Source: Mucilaginibacter rubeus (GTDB lineage: Bacteria > Bacteroidota > Bacteroidia > Sphingobacteriales > Sphingobacteriaceae). From it: a stretch of 64,000 bases of DNA. The notes under the pieces were generated by a model. It saw only the letters and a program-made list of their open reading frames with translations. It ran no database searches and was not told the origin of the DNA. This document shows positions 26,083 through 34,436 of the stretch, piece after piece. The position numbers were made by a program, and so were the translations under genes. The stretch is taken from contig NZ_CP043450.1 of assembly GCF_003286415.2 (NCBI RefSeq), positions 1,054,001 to 1,118,000 on the forward strand, in the 5' to 3' direction. How positions within the stretch are numbered: the stretch's first letter is position 1; each line of letters starts with the position of its first letter.

Positions 26083-26529
26083 ATGCATATGAAATTTTGC
26101 TTTGTAGTTGTTGCATTGGCTTGCTGCCTGTTATCCTGTAAAAAGGACAATAATGCCGCCAATCCTGAGGTTACCATTGTGGGCAAATGGTATCTGAAAA
26201 AATACCATACCCGCAGCTACAAGAACAACGTGCTGCTGAGGGATACAAGTCGGTCCAATTATAGCACTACTGATTTTGAAGTTTTTGATGCTGACGGCTC
26301 TGGATACACGTCAAATCTTACCCCAGCGGGCGAAACAGCCCTGATAAAATACAATTACACCTTAAATGGGAAAGTGTTAATAATAAGCCGTGATACGCCT
26401 GCTTTTTATGCCGGTACCTATACGGTTATTCAGCTTACAGAAAATACACTTGAGGTTACCTATGAAAGCTCAACCGTTTTTAATGGTGATCATTACCACG
26501 GAATTGATAACATACTTTTTAAAAGGTAG
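26083..26529 (+). CDS. Lipocalin-like lipoprotein on the opposite strand of the cassette
   Basis: 148 residues. Signal and lipobox LACCLLSCKKDNN, then VGKWYLKKYHTRSY (the GxW motif of lipocalin-like domains), and a beta-barrel pattern to the end. Bacteroidota carry many such lipocalin-like lipoproteins of unknown ligand. It lies between two minus-strand tail genes and is read the other way, so it is probably an inserted cargo gene with its own promoter. Start at 26083 or the in-frame ATG at 26089. Confidence 0.7.
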   Translation: MHMKFCFVVVALACCLLSCKKDNNAANPEVTIVGKWYLKKYHTRSYKNNVLLRDTSRSNYSTTDFEVFDADGSGYTSNLTPAGETALIKYNYTLNGKVLIISRDTPAFYAGTYTVIQLTENTLEVTYESSTVFNGDHYHGIDNILFKR

Positions 26530-26536
26530 CCATTAT

Positions 26537-28642
26537 TTACTGGGTTTGAATATTTATTGATGGCATATTGAACGTAACACTAAAAGGAGCCTGTCCGTTG
26601 CGTGTTTCATACTCACTGTAGGTTGCCGTATTGATTACTATGGTTTGCCATTTAACAGGGTTTTTATTCATCAACATTTGAACTTTTGGAGAATATTTTA
26701 TGGATTGCAGCCCACGGATATCATTTACCGACAGGTCTTCGGCCATAACTTTCATTTTTTGCCCTGCGCTTTTGCTAATCACTTCTTCAATCCCTTGTTG
26801 GGTTTGCCAGTTTTGCACAAAGTTTTTGATGATGACTGCGTTCTGAACATCCAGGCTTACTTCCTGATTAAATACAAAACGATAGTAGTTCCAGGCGCCG
26901 CTCAGCCCGATCCATCTCAGATATACTGAGTTATCATCAACCGCGTTATCAATCCTAACGGTTTGTACCTGCGTTAAGGAATGTGTGCCCTTTTCATCGT
27001 CATACCTGATCTGGAGGTTGAAATAATATGCCTCAGTTGGAAAATTTGCATTGATGACTAACCGGTGCAAGCCCGCAAGACCTGTTAATGGCATTGTGAA
27101 AGAGGTTTGATTGCCGATGCTAAACCTGCTGCCATCTTCATTCAGGATCCATGAATTATCTTCATTTTGCAGATAATCCGGTTCTGAACTGCCGGGGAGT
27201 TGGTTCCGGTTGATATCAAGCAAAGTAAGTTGGCAATAGGGTTGAAGCGTTGACATCTCATCGGTATAAAGAAATCCGATATCAAATGGATATCCGGTGG
27301 AGTAAGCAGGTTCTTTAAAATCTGTTATCCACTGTGCGGGCGAATTGACATTAGGTACATAGGCGGCAAGGTTTCCGCCATATTTATCCCCGAGTTGTTT
27401 GGCAGCGTAAACTACATAGTACGGATGCTGAATTTGGTTGAAGCTGCTTGTAAAACCTTCGGCTGAGCCATCATCATAATGTTGAGCATATTCAACCGTA
27501 AATTCGGCACAGAGGTTTGTATCGCGGTAATCAACCTGGTTGTAATTATTGCTATCAAACGGGCGTAATAAGCTCTGTAAAAAGTTAGACAGATCAGCCT
27601 TAATCAATCCCGTATTATCTGGGCGGTTTACTGATTTTATTGTGGCTGATGCGTTGGTTAACGGATCGGTATAAGTAATACGGGTATGCAGTTCATAATA
27701 TGGATACATGCTATTTATATTGATAAAGCCGGTATTATCGCTGCCTGTAAATGGTGTGTTAATCACAATGGTGCTTGTACCGATGATTTTCTCTACAACA
27801 TAAACGCCTTTATATGTCGGCGTATTCAGGTAAACTTTATCACCTTCCTTAACTTTTGCCAATCCTGTATTAGTATCGTTAAAATTTGCATTAACGCTGA
27901 TGCTCGCGTAGCCTTTTTCACTATCCGCCGTTGTGCTTTTTATTGTGAAATCTTTCCGTTGATAAGTAAATACAATCGGATTAAACGCCGCGTTCCAGCG
28001 GGACACATATCCGTCTGGAAGTGTAACGGAGGGATCGCCGGTTAATAGGTTTGCGGCCGTTGGGATACTTACATCCGCAGTATCGGTACATCCCAGTGGA
28101 TTACTGTCTTTAACCATTACATGTTTTAATCCACCACTTAAACCTGTAAAAATTGCTGAGTTTTGCCAGTTTAGGCCCAGGTCTATACTATACAATATGG
28201 ATGCAAAACCTGAGCTTGCACTAACTGTAATCTGGGCATCTGCAGCGCCGGGAGCCGACTCGCCCCTGTTAATATCGATATAATTTATTTTCAGATCGCA
28301 GACAGAAGGGTTAACGGGCGGGCTGCTTCCTGCTTTTACAGAAATTAAAGTGAACGATATGTAATCACTTCGGATCATATCGCCCTGGGGACTGTATTCA
28401 AAATCCCTGATCACTCCCGAATAAAGTGGGAATGATTGCCCGGCCACTATAACCGTGTAATTACTTGTTACCCCGTTTTGGTTACGCTGATAAGTCACTT
28501 CGCAATTATTTCCATTAGTCGGCTGCCTGGTGTCTGCGTCAATAATACTTATGAATACATCGCCCTGGTCTATCTGTCCGCCGTTTTGATCGGGGTAGGT
28601 TGTTGAGCTGATGATTTCATTTATTGTAGCTGTAATATTCAT
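26537..28642 (-). CDS. Large phage tail protein with SprB-like segment
   Basis: 701 residues. Residues about 115-195 (INRGESAPGAADAQITVSASSGFASILYSIDLGLNWQ.. GLSGGLKHVMVKDSNPLGC) closely follow the pattern of the SprB repeat found in gliding adhesins. The remainder is beta-rich with no clear enzymatic motif. It is likely part of the tail tip or host-contact apparatus. It is convergent with the lipocalin-like gene, 7 bases apart. Confidence 0.6.
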   Translation of the reverse strand: MNITATINEIISSTTYPDQNGGQIDQGDVFISIIDADTRQPTNGNNCEVTYQRNQNGVTSNYTVIVAGQSFPLYSGVIRDFEYSPQGDMIRSDYISFTLISVKAGSSPPVNPSVCDLKINYIDINRGESAPGAADAQITVSASSGFASILYSIDLGLNWQNSAIFTGLSGGLKHVMVKDSNPLGCTDTADVSIPTAANLLTGDPSVTLPDGYVSRWNAAFNPIVFTYQRKDFTIKSTTADSEKGYASISVNANFNDTNTGLAKVKEGDKVYLNTPTYKGVYVVEKIIGTSTIVINTPFTGSDNTGFININSMYPYYELHTRITYTDPLTNASATIKSVNRPDNTGLIKADLSNFLQSLLRPFDSNNYNQVDYRDTNLCAEFTVEYAQHYDDGSAEGFTSSFNQIQHPYYVVYAAKQLGDKYGGNLAAYVPNVNSPAQWITDFKEPAYSTGYPFDIGFLYTDEMSTLQPYCQLTLLDINRNQLPGSSEPDYLQNEDNSWILNEDGSRFSIGNQTSFTMPLTGLAGLHRLVINANFPTEAYYFNLQIRYDDEKGTHSLTQVQTVRIDNAVDDNSVYLRWIGLSGAWNYYRFVFNQEVSLDVQNAVIIKNFVQNWQTQQGIEEVISKSAGQKMKVMAEDLSVNDIRGLQSIKYSPKVQMLMNKNPVKWQTIVINTATYSEYETRNGQAPFSVTFNMPSINIQTQ

Positions 28643-28675
28643 TTATTTATGAGTTTGTTTTAGGGAGGGAGTCAT

Positions 28676-29116
28676 TTAAAAAATGTTGAAGTACATGGTT
28701 GATAGTGTTATAGTTAAACCAACTCCTGTGGTGTTAACATCAAACTTGTTATAAACCGGTACACATTTGGCTTTTTGCCTAGCCTTGATCCTGAAATATC
28801 TGCCTTCTCCTTCACGGTATTTAGAGGCTTTTACCACAAACTGATTGGCCATTTGCTGTGCCTGTGCTATGTAGGTTTCGTTGTCGGCGGTATACTGTCC
28901 AAAATCCGTTTTAAACAGGAACTCCATATAAACGGTAAATGTATTATCAACAGAACCATTAACCTGCGGACTGACCTCAATGGGTTGTGGCGGATAGAGA
29001 AATACGCATGGAAAGGTAATGTCGTCTGCAAGGGTATTTAATTCGGCCTGGGTGCCGTAGGCAAATGCCGGTTGGCCGTTAAGTGTTTGTACAATAGCTT
29101 CTATTTGGTTACGCAT
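28676..29116 (-). CDS. Phage tail completion/terminator-like protein
   Basis: 146 residues from the ATG at 29116 (a TTG at 29134 is also open). It starts MRNQIEAIVQTLNG and is beta/alpha mixed, with VDNTFTVYMEFLFKTDFGQ. Length and position fit tail terminator or head-closure proteins, but no motif proves it. Confidence 0.5.
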   Translation of the reverse strand: MRNQIEAIVQTLNGQPAFAYGTQAELNTLADDITFPCVFLYPPQPIEVSPQVNGSVDNTFTVYMEFLFKTDFGQYTADNETYIAQAQQMANQFVVKASKYREGEGRYFRIKARQKAKCVPVYNKFDVNTTGVGLTITLSTMYFNIF

Positions 29117-29129
29117 AATAATTATAGAG

Positions 29130-29148
29130 CCCAAATCCCCGGTTTGGG
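29130..29148. repeat. Short intergenic hairpin
   Basis: CCCAAA and TTTGGG around TCCCCGG in the spacer between two small tail genes. No T tract. Confidence 0.5.
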
Positions 29149-29188
29149 TTGGTTAATTGTGTTAATAGCCTTGCCAGGGATAAGGCAC

Positions 29189-29446
29189 TTAAATTGAGGT
29201 TTGAGATAGTTCGCTGTACCGTTTTTGATACTCGGCCTCGGTTTGGTTTAACAGGAGTTTGGTGAGTACCCGCTCATATGGCATACTCATGATCAGGTGC
29301 CATTTGGTAATATCGCCACCGGCCAATGAGTTTACTGTATTGATATACTTGAATTTTTCGAACGATTGGATCCCCGCCCTTTTTTCAAGCGCGGTAGAAG
29401 CCGAAGCCAGAAGTTTGTTTTCGCTATCGATAAGTTCGGATAACAT
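29189..29446 (-). CDS. Second frame of a tail-chaperone-like pair (possible -1 frameshift product)
   Basis: 85 residues if started at its own ATG (29446): MLSELIDSENKLLASA, helical and well formed. The frame overlaps the 3' end of the gene at 29332 and is joined to it by a run of seven T (minus strand CATTTTTTTACATG). A -1 slip there would give a 287-residue fusion ending in this sequence, as in the tail assembly chaperones G and G-T of lambda. A point deletion giving the same picture cannot be excluded. Confidence 0.55.
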   Translation of the reverse strand: MLSELIDSENKLLASASTALEKRAGIQSFEKFKYINTVNSLAGGDITKWHLIMSMPYERVLTKLLLNQTEAEYQKRYSELSQTSI

Positions 29447-30051
29447 GTAAAAAAATGCCTCGAGATGGGCAGTGCCTCCGTTACCCGTAGCTTTTTTACT
29501 TCATCCATAAAGCTTTCAACCTCATATTCATTGTATTGTTTGCCTGTTGCCCGGCAGTAAAAATATTGCGCCAAAACCTGGCAGCATGCATTTAGCGAAG
29601 GGTTAAATTGCTCCTGCCAGTCATCTTCGCCATGGGTTTTTATATGCGTGTTTATTTCTTCGGTAATGATATCGCGTGCCGCCATAAAAGCGCCAGCAGG
29701 TTCAACCGAAAGGTTTTGCATTACTTTTACCATTGTTTCTTTGGGCGATGATCCATTAATGCCTGGTAATGTGAAAGTTACCTCTTTCGGGATCACATTG
29801 CTACTGTATAGGTATTTGATCTGGTTCGATAATGAAAACACTGTGTCGCCAAACTGGTGCAACTCATCATAGCTTTTGATATTCTGAAGCTCAGGAACAG
29901 GTATACCGGAAAGTATGCTGATCGCTTCAATGTCTGTTATATCAGTCTTTGCCTGCAGGTCCATCATTTGACCAAGGCTTATTTCATTTAGTTGCGTTGG
30001 CATCTGAATGCGAAGCTTACCCACTGTGGTTTTTACTATTCGTTCTATCAT
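29332..30051 (-). CDS. Tail assembly chaperone-like protein, upstream frame
   Basis: 239 residues. The first 200 residues look like a good helical protein (MIERIVKTTVGKLRIQMPTQLNEISLGQMMDLQ); the last 38 after HFF are basic and serine-rich and look out of frame. Their start coincides with the T7 slippery run at about 29450-29456. It lies directly after the large terminase gene, whereas chaperones usually sit before the tape measure gene. Identity is inferred from the frame overlap, not from a family motif. Confidence 0.55.
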   Translation of the reverse strand: MIERIVKTTVGKLRIQMPTQLNEISLGQMMDLQAKTDITDIEAISILSGIPVPELQNIKSYDELHQFGDTVFSLSNQIKYLYSSNVIPKEVTFTLPGINGSSPKETMVKVMQNLSVEPAGAFMAARDIITEEINTHIKTHGEDDWQEQFNPSLNACCQVLAQYFYCRATGKQYNEYEVESFMDEVKKLRVTEALPISRHFFTCYPNLSIAKTNFWLRLLPRLKKGRGSNRSKNSSISIQ

Positions 30052-30084
30052 AATTAAAATTTGTATCGGTTTAGATCAAAATGC

Positions 30085-31344
30085 TCAGATCAGTCCGTGT
30101 AACGCATTTGTTTGTTGACTGCTTTGCTGTTGAGGCAGGCGTGATTGAAGTTTCCCGGCATTGCTTATTCTTAATTTATTAAGGGCGATATACCTTAAGG
30201 GATCTATCAAGTGGTTCCATGAATCAACCGGTTCATTAACGGTTTTGCCTGTTGTATCTACACGCCATTTGTAACGGTTAAGCTCATTACGAAGGTTTAC
30301 ACTGTTACGTGTTACATTTATTTTGTAACGCCTCAAGATATCAATAGAGTTCTTGACGCTGTCGGCGCCTTTTTTTGCGGCCGTGGTACGCCATCCCAGG
30401 CGTTTTAGTTCTTCAATTGATTTTGGTTCGGCGCTATCGGCAATGATCTCGTTGTTGATGCTTACCCCCGCTGCTTTTAATTTTGCAGATATATCGGTAT
30501 TGGTTAAACCAGTTTCGTAAAACAATTCATTGGCCCACAACTCACCATTTTGCTGGTATAGCTCGATACAGCCGGTTTCATCATTTGTAAAACCGAAATC
30601 CAGGCCCAAGGCTATCAAACGGGCATCTGCCGGGATAGATTCGCAGATATGCCAGTTGTCAAATATCAGCCCGGTTATTTTGCCTGTTAAGCCGCGGGCG
30701 TATACCTTCCACAGCTCAATGTCAGCGGTTTTTAAGGCTTCTATTTTATCGTGCATTTCCTGTGCTAAAAAGGGATTATGCCTATGGTCGGATATAATAA
30801 GTTGTACGCCCGGTTTCCCGATCAGGTGTTCATGTACCCAAAAGCCGGAGTTTGGGTTATAGTCGATAAAAATGCGCTTTTTAGTGCGAAGGGCCAGTTC
30901 GGTATATACATCCCAGGTAAGGCCATTGGCTTCATTTATGAACAAATAATCACGCTTCCCGGACTTCGCATCCTGGCTATTATCGTAACTTTTGAACTCT
31001 ATTATGCTACCGTTAGCGAACTCAAAAATACGATCACTTTTATTATAGTTTTTAATTTTTACCTGTAGAACCGGCGAAGATCCATATATATTCAACGCAT
31101 CGCGCATAGCGCCTGCTTTAAGGTTAGGGATATCCTGGCCTACTATAGTGATTACCTGCTTGGGGCTTTCGCCGGCGATACAAAATAGCGCCTGTTCAAT
31201 GGCAAATGTTTTGCCGCTGCTGGTACCGCCCTGATTAATCACTATGTGCGCGGTTGAAAGATAATTTTGTTTAAACAGGATTGAACACTGAAAACCTTCT
31301 GGTTCTTTAAGTGTAATTTCGGTACTTACTTCGTCATTGGTCAT
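30085..31344 (-). CDS. Phage terminase large subunit
   Basis: 419 residues. The ATPase domain has Walker A GGTSSGKT (about residues 39-46) and a Walker B-like YLFINEAN; the RNase H-fold nuclease has LGLDFGFTNDETG (about 240-252) and IADSAEPKSIEEL (about 295-307). These are the packaging motor and cutting active sites of terminase_3-type subunits. Downstream of the small terminase, 48 bases apart. All key residues are present, so the protein may be active. Confidence 0.92.
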   Translation of the reverse strand: MTNDEVSTEITLKEPEGFQCSILFKQNYLSTAHIVINQGGTSSGKTFAIEQALFCIAGESPKQVITIVGQDIPNLKAGAMRDALNIYGSSPVLQVKIKNYNKSDRIFEFANGSIIEFKSYDNSQDAKSGKRDYLFINEANGLTWDVYTELALRTKKRIFIDYNPNSGFWVHEHLIGKPGVQLIISDHRHNPFLAQEMHDKIEALKTADIELWKVYARGLTGKITGLIFDNWHICESIPADARLIALGLDFGFTNDETGCIELYQQNGELWANELFYETGLTNTDISAKLKAAGVSINNEIIADSAEPKSIEELKRLGWRTTAAKKGADSVKNSIDILRRYKINVTRNSVNLRNELNRYKWRVDTTGKTVNEPVDSWNHLIDPLRYIALNKLRISNAGKLQSRLPQQQSSQQTNALHGLI

Positions 31345-31392
31345 GATTATTAATTGTTTATCTGCTGGCTGAAGTGCTGTTGGATACGGATG

Positions 31393-31887
31393 TTATAGTT
31401 TTACATCTTTTTCGCTGTCGGCAGGAGGAGGGCCAGAGTTAACGATCTCTACTTTGAGGGTGTTTTCGGTTTCTGTATTGGTTGAGGCCTGCTCGTGTTT
31501 CTCGCTCCACCCCATACTTTTTAACGCGAACATTGCGCCTGTTGTATTTTGATGTAAATGTGCTTCATAGCTGGCTTCTACGCGCAAAATTCCTTGTTTA
31601 ATAGCTTGCGAGAAGCGGCCATGCTGCACATGATCCTGAAATTCCTGACGGCTGTTAAAGCCAAGGGCGAGGGCTAATCCGGAGAGGGTGGCCGGTTCGG
31701 GCTCACGGTCCCAAACTTTGTGTTCAATAGTTTCTGCATTGTCTTTGTTGCTTTTTAAAGGTTTTTGTTCGAGGTGATATTCACCTTTTATAGTGTCGAA
31801 ATATTTATCAATAAGCCGCTTAAGCTGGGCGGCATTATTGCAGGAAGATATATCGGATTTCATTATGTTATCAATGCCGAATGGCAT
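31393..31887 (-). CDS. Terminase small subunit-like protein
   Basis: 164 residues from 31887 (or 156 from the ATG at 31863). The middle part LSGLALALGFNSRQEFQDHV, a helix-turn-helix-like segment, and a C-terminal helix with KSMGWSEKHEQ fit the DNA-recognising small terminase (gp3-like) family. Position immediately upstream of the large subunit supports it. First gene of the cassette. Confidence 0.75.
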   Translation of the reverse strand: MPFGIDNIMKSDISSCNNAAQLKRLIDKYFDTIKGEYHLEQKPLKSNKDNAETIEHKVWDREPEPATLSGLALALGFNSRQEFQDHVQHGRFSQAIKQGILRVEASYEAHLHQNTTGAMFALKSMGWSEKHEQASTNTETENTLKVEIVNSGPPPADSEKDVKL

Positions 31888-31923
31888 AAAAGAATAATCA
31901 AATGTCGGAAATATATTTTACAA

Positions 31924-31942
31924 TTACTAATTTTATTGGTAA
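31924..31942. promoter_or_regulatory. 19-bp shared motif upstream of the terminase genes
   Basis: TTACTAATTTTATTGGTAA, an imperfect palindrome, 37 bases upstream of the small terminase ATG on the minus strand. The copy at 23862-23880 differs at one base. Confidence 0.6.
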
Positions 31943-31990
31943 TAATTTTTGTGCTGATAAAAGCCCAAATGGTAAGTGGTAATTATGAAT

Positions 31991-32032
31991 AAATGTAAAT
32001 ATTTTCTTTTTTAATAGAAAATATTTACATTT
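31991..32032. promoter_or_regulatory. 17-bp perfect inverted repeat, probable autoregulatory operator of the Xre-RES pair
   Basis: AAATGTAAATATTTTCT (31991-32007) and AGAAAATATTTACATTT (32016-32032) around an 8-nt loop. The right arm overlaps TACATTTG (32026-32033), a consensus -7 element, and the antitoxin ATG follows at 32037. Binding by the Xre antitoxin would shut its own promoter. Confidence 0.75.
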
Positions 32033-32036
32033 GTAT

Positions 32037-32543
32037 ATGAGCAAAGCAATCAAACACCGTAGTACGGCTATAGAAGCCAGGCAAGGGCAGGCGGCATCCC
32101 GTCCTTATGTATTTACCGATGCGCCTATGCAGGTTTTTAATGATCTGCTGGTGCCTTATGAAACCTATTTTAAATCGCCTTTAGCTAAACTTGGGGCTAT
32201 AAAACAAGGGTTGCATTCCAATTCCATCACCGATTTACTAAAAGTAACCGGTGCAACTCAAAGTGATATTGCCAAATGGCTGCATATTACCGAGCCTACC
32301 TTGCGTAAGCATTTACAAAGCGCCCATGAGCTAAACCAGGGGCTTAGCGAGCATATCATTCAACTTTTTGAACTTTTTGATAAAGGCCTTGATACATTTG
32401 GTGCCCTTGATCAGTTTAAAGGCTGGTTAAAACAATACAATCCGGGTATCGATGCCATCCCTTATGAGCTGCTTGATACCATAACAGGTATTAGCATTGT
32501 GATAAGTCAGCTGATCCGCATTGATTATGGTGTTCTTGCTTAA
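32037..32543 (+). CDS. Xre/MbcA/ParS-type antitoxin
   Basis: 168 residues. A central Xre-like helix-turn-helix (TDLLKVTGATQSDIAKWLHITEPTLRKHLQ) and a C-terminal toxin-binding region (DKGLDTFGALDQFKGWLKQYNP, the ParS/MbcA domain, DUF2384) are clear. In this family it neutralises a RES-domain toxin and represses its own promoter. The start at 32037 gives only a few bases of leader. The operator repeat and the RES gene downstream support the assignment. Confidence 0.88.
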   Translation: MSKAIKHRSTAIEARQGQAASRPYVFTDAPMQVFNDLLVPYETYFKSPLAKLGAIKQGLHSNSITDLLKVTGATQSDIAKWLHITEPTLRKHLQSAHELNQGLSEHIIQLFELFDKGLDTFGALDQFKGWLKQYNPGIDAIPYELLDTITGISIVISQLIRIDYGVLA

Positions 32544-32642
32544 TATCAATTATTGAATTAATGATTTAGTGAATTGTTGATTACTATCAACAGAACTGTA
32601 TTTTTGATCGCTAAATAGTTTATTAATCTATCCTTCTATCTT

Positions 32643-33107
32643 TTGAACGTTTACCGGATAAGTCAAACCAAATATGCGCATGACCGTAAAGGTTCAGGTA
32701 TTGACGGCCGCTGGAATTCATTAGGGCAATACATGATCTACACGGGCGGTTCCCTGGCCCTTTCATGTCTCGAAAAACTGGCCCATTCACCAGGCACAGC
32801 TTTGTACGCCGGCGATTTCTCCGTCATTATATTTCAAATACCTGATAACCTGCCCATATTTGAGATTACTTTAAACCAGCTTCAAAAACTTAATGCCAAT
32901 TGGTATAAGGTAATTAATTACCCTGCCACTCAAATGCTTGGCGATACCTGGTTGCGAAAAATGGAAACAGCTGTTTTGAAGGTACCCTCGGCAATTATCG
33001 ACCTGGAGTATAATTACCTGCTCAATCCGGCTCATGCTGACTATAATAAAATAACCATCAGCAGTGTAAGTAAGTTCGCTTTCGACCCCCGGCTCAAGGC
33101 GCAATAA
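32643..33107 (+). CDS. RES-domain toxin (NAD+-degrading)
   Basis: 154 residues. Typical RES layout: MNVYRISQTKYAHDRKGSGIDGRWNSLGQYMIYTGGSLALSCLEKLAH, with the conserved Arg, Glu and Ser of the family, which consumes NAD+ in cells lacking antitoxin. The start is a TTG at 32643; there is no in-frame ATG ahead. The 99-base gap from the antitoxin is longer than the usual overlap in Xre-RES operons. It could come from the same transcript or have its own promoter. Confidence 0.87.
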   Translation: MNVYRISQTKYAHDRKGSGIDGRWNSLGQYMIYTGGSLALSCLEKLAHSPGTALYAGDFSVIIFQIPDNLPIFEITLNQLQKLNANWYKVINYPATQMLGDTWLRKMETAVLKVPSAIIDLEYNYLLNPAHADYNKITISSVSKFAFDPRLKAQ

Positions 33108-33191
33108 GACTTTGCACAAACAAATAACTTAAATAATTATTTTATAATTGCACGGATATAACCTTTACACATCCTGCATCGAATAATTATA

Positions 33192-34436
33192 ATGGGTATT
33201 AATAAAACAGGCATTTTAATATTTGCAGGCTTGCTCATAGGCATACGGGTGCATGCCCAGGATCAAAAATACATCCCCATAGGGCATACTAAATATAAGG
33301 ATACAATACTTGTCACCCATCCCGATACCACCTTTGATAAAGATATTTTTGATGTTATAGGATCCATTTTTGGCGAAAGCAAGAAGCCAGGTAAGGTTGA
33401 CTCTGTAACTTCAAAACCTGTAATATCAATTATCCCTGCCATAGGATATACTTTGCAAACCGGCCTGGCCGGTACCATATCCGGCAATGTAATTTTCAGG
33501 TTAGCGCCAGATACGCGTATCTCCACAATCACAGTAAATCCTGCGTACACTCAAAATAAACAGGTAATTATCCCCATACAATCAAACATCTGGTCAAAAA
33601 ACAATAAGTATGATTTTATCGGCGATTTCAGGTTTTATAAATACCCACAAAGTAGTTTTGGCTTAGGCAGTAATTCTGACAGGGATAACGAAAACCCCTT
33701 AGTTTATAGCTTTTTTCGTTTTCATGAGACTGTATTGCGCAATGTAACCGGGAATTTTTACGCCGGTTTGGGCTATATTTTTGATGATAGGTGGAATATG
33801 TACGAGAAGGGGCAGCTCAATGGAAAGGTATCGGATTATGAACGATACGGCCCCGTTAGTCATGCCATATCGACAGGGATAACATTTAGCGGATTGTATG
33901 ACAGCCGCGATAACCCGATCAATGCATCGCGTGGGTTTTACAGCTCATTGCAGTACCGGGACAATTATACTTTTTTAGGAAGTACAACCGCCTGGCGTTC
34001 ATTAATTGTTGACGTGCGTAAGTATTTCAGGTTTCCTGAAAGTTCAGATAACGTGCTGGCATTTTGGTCATACGATTGGTTGGTACTACACGGCCGCCCG
34101 GCCTACCTTGATTTGCCAGCCACAGGGCATGACCCAAGCTTCACAACCGGTCGCGGATATATACAGGGCAGGTTCAGAGGTGCGCAAATGGTTTACCTGG
34201 AAAGTGAGTACCGGTTTAAAATAATGCGCAATGGATTATTGGGCGGCGTGGCCTTTGTAAACGGCGAATCGTTTTCGGCAGCGCCAGGTACGGCCTTGCA
34301 AACTATGCAGCCCGGTTTTGGCGCGGGTTTAAGAGTAAAGCTAAACAAAGTGTCTAAAACCAATATTGCCATTGATTATGGTTTCGGGCGTGAAGGATCA
34401 AAAGGCCTGTTTATTAATGTAGGCGAGGTGTTTTAA
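33192..34436 (+). CDS. Omp85/BamA-like surface antigen family outer-membrane protein
   Basis: 414 residues. Signal peptide (ILIFAGLLIGIRVHAQ), a short spacer, then a 16-strand-type barrel. The Bac_surface_Ag (D15) pattern is visible: YDSRDNPINASRGFYSSLQYRDNY, then GRGYIQGRFRGAQMVYLESEYRFKI and FGAGLRVKLNK. POTRA domains are absent, so it is a short accessory member, not BamA itself. Role unknown; possibly outer-membrane insertion or lipid transport. Confidence 0.8.
   Translation: MGINKTGILIFAGLLIGIRVHAQDQKYIPIGHTKYKDTILVTHPDTTFDKDIFDVIGSIFGESKKPGKVDSVTSKPVISIIPAIGYTLQTGLAGTISGNVIFRLAPDTRISTITVNPAYTQNKQVIIPIQSNIWSKNNKYDFIGDFRFYKYPQSSFGLGSNSDRDNENPLVYSFFRFHETVLRNVTGNFYAGLGYIFDDRWNMYEKGQLNGKVSDYERYGPVSHAISTGITFSGLYDSRDNPINASRGFYSSLQYRDNYTFLGSTTAWRSLIVDVRKYFRFPESSDNVLAFWSYDWLVLHGRPAYLDLPATGHDPSFTTGRGYIQGRFRGAQMVYLESEYRFKIMRNGLLGGVAFVNGESFSAAPGTALQTMQPGFGAGLRVKLNKVSKTNIAIDYGFGREGSKGLFINVGEVF

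Larger units (their letters stand above)
10331..31887. mobile_element. Phage structural cassette: defective prophage or domesticated (GTA-like) element
   Basis: About 21.6 kb of nearly continuous minus-strand genes, transcribed from 31.9 kb towards 10.3 kb. Recognisable parts are terminase small and large subunits, an overlapping gene pair with a slippery site, tail-tip-like proteins, tape measure, ClpP-type protease with scaffold-like tail, major capsid, portal-like and connector-like proteins, and a tail spike. No sheath or baseplate wedge was seen, so a siphovirus-like particle is likeliest. Integrase, excisionase, phage repressor, replication, holin/endolysin pair and attachment repeats were not found. 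The left border is placed next to tRNA-Leu(GAG) and the right border upstream of the small terminase; both are inferred from gene content. Confidence 0.8.

Noticed and set aside
10230..32030. tRNA-Leu(GAG) 3' end as attachment site with a second copy on the right border
   Set aside because: I could not find a repeat of the tRNA 3' end near 31.9-33.2 kb.
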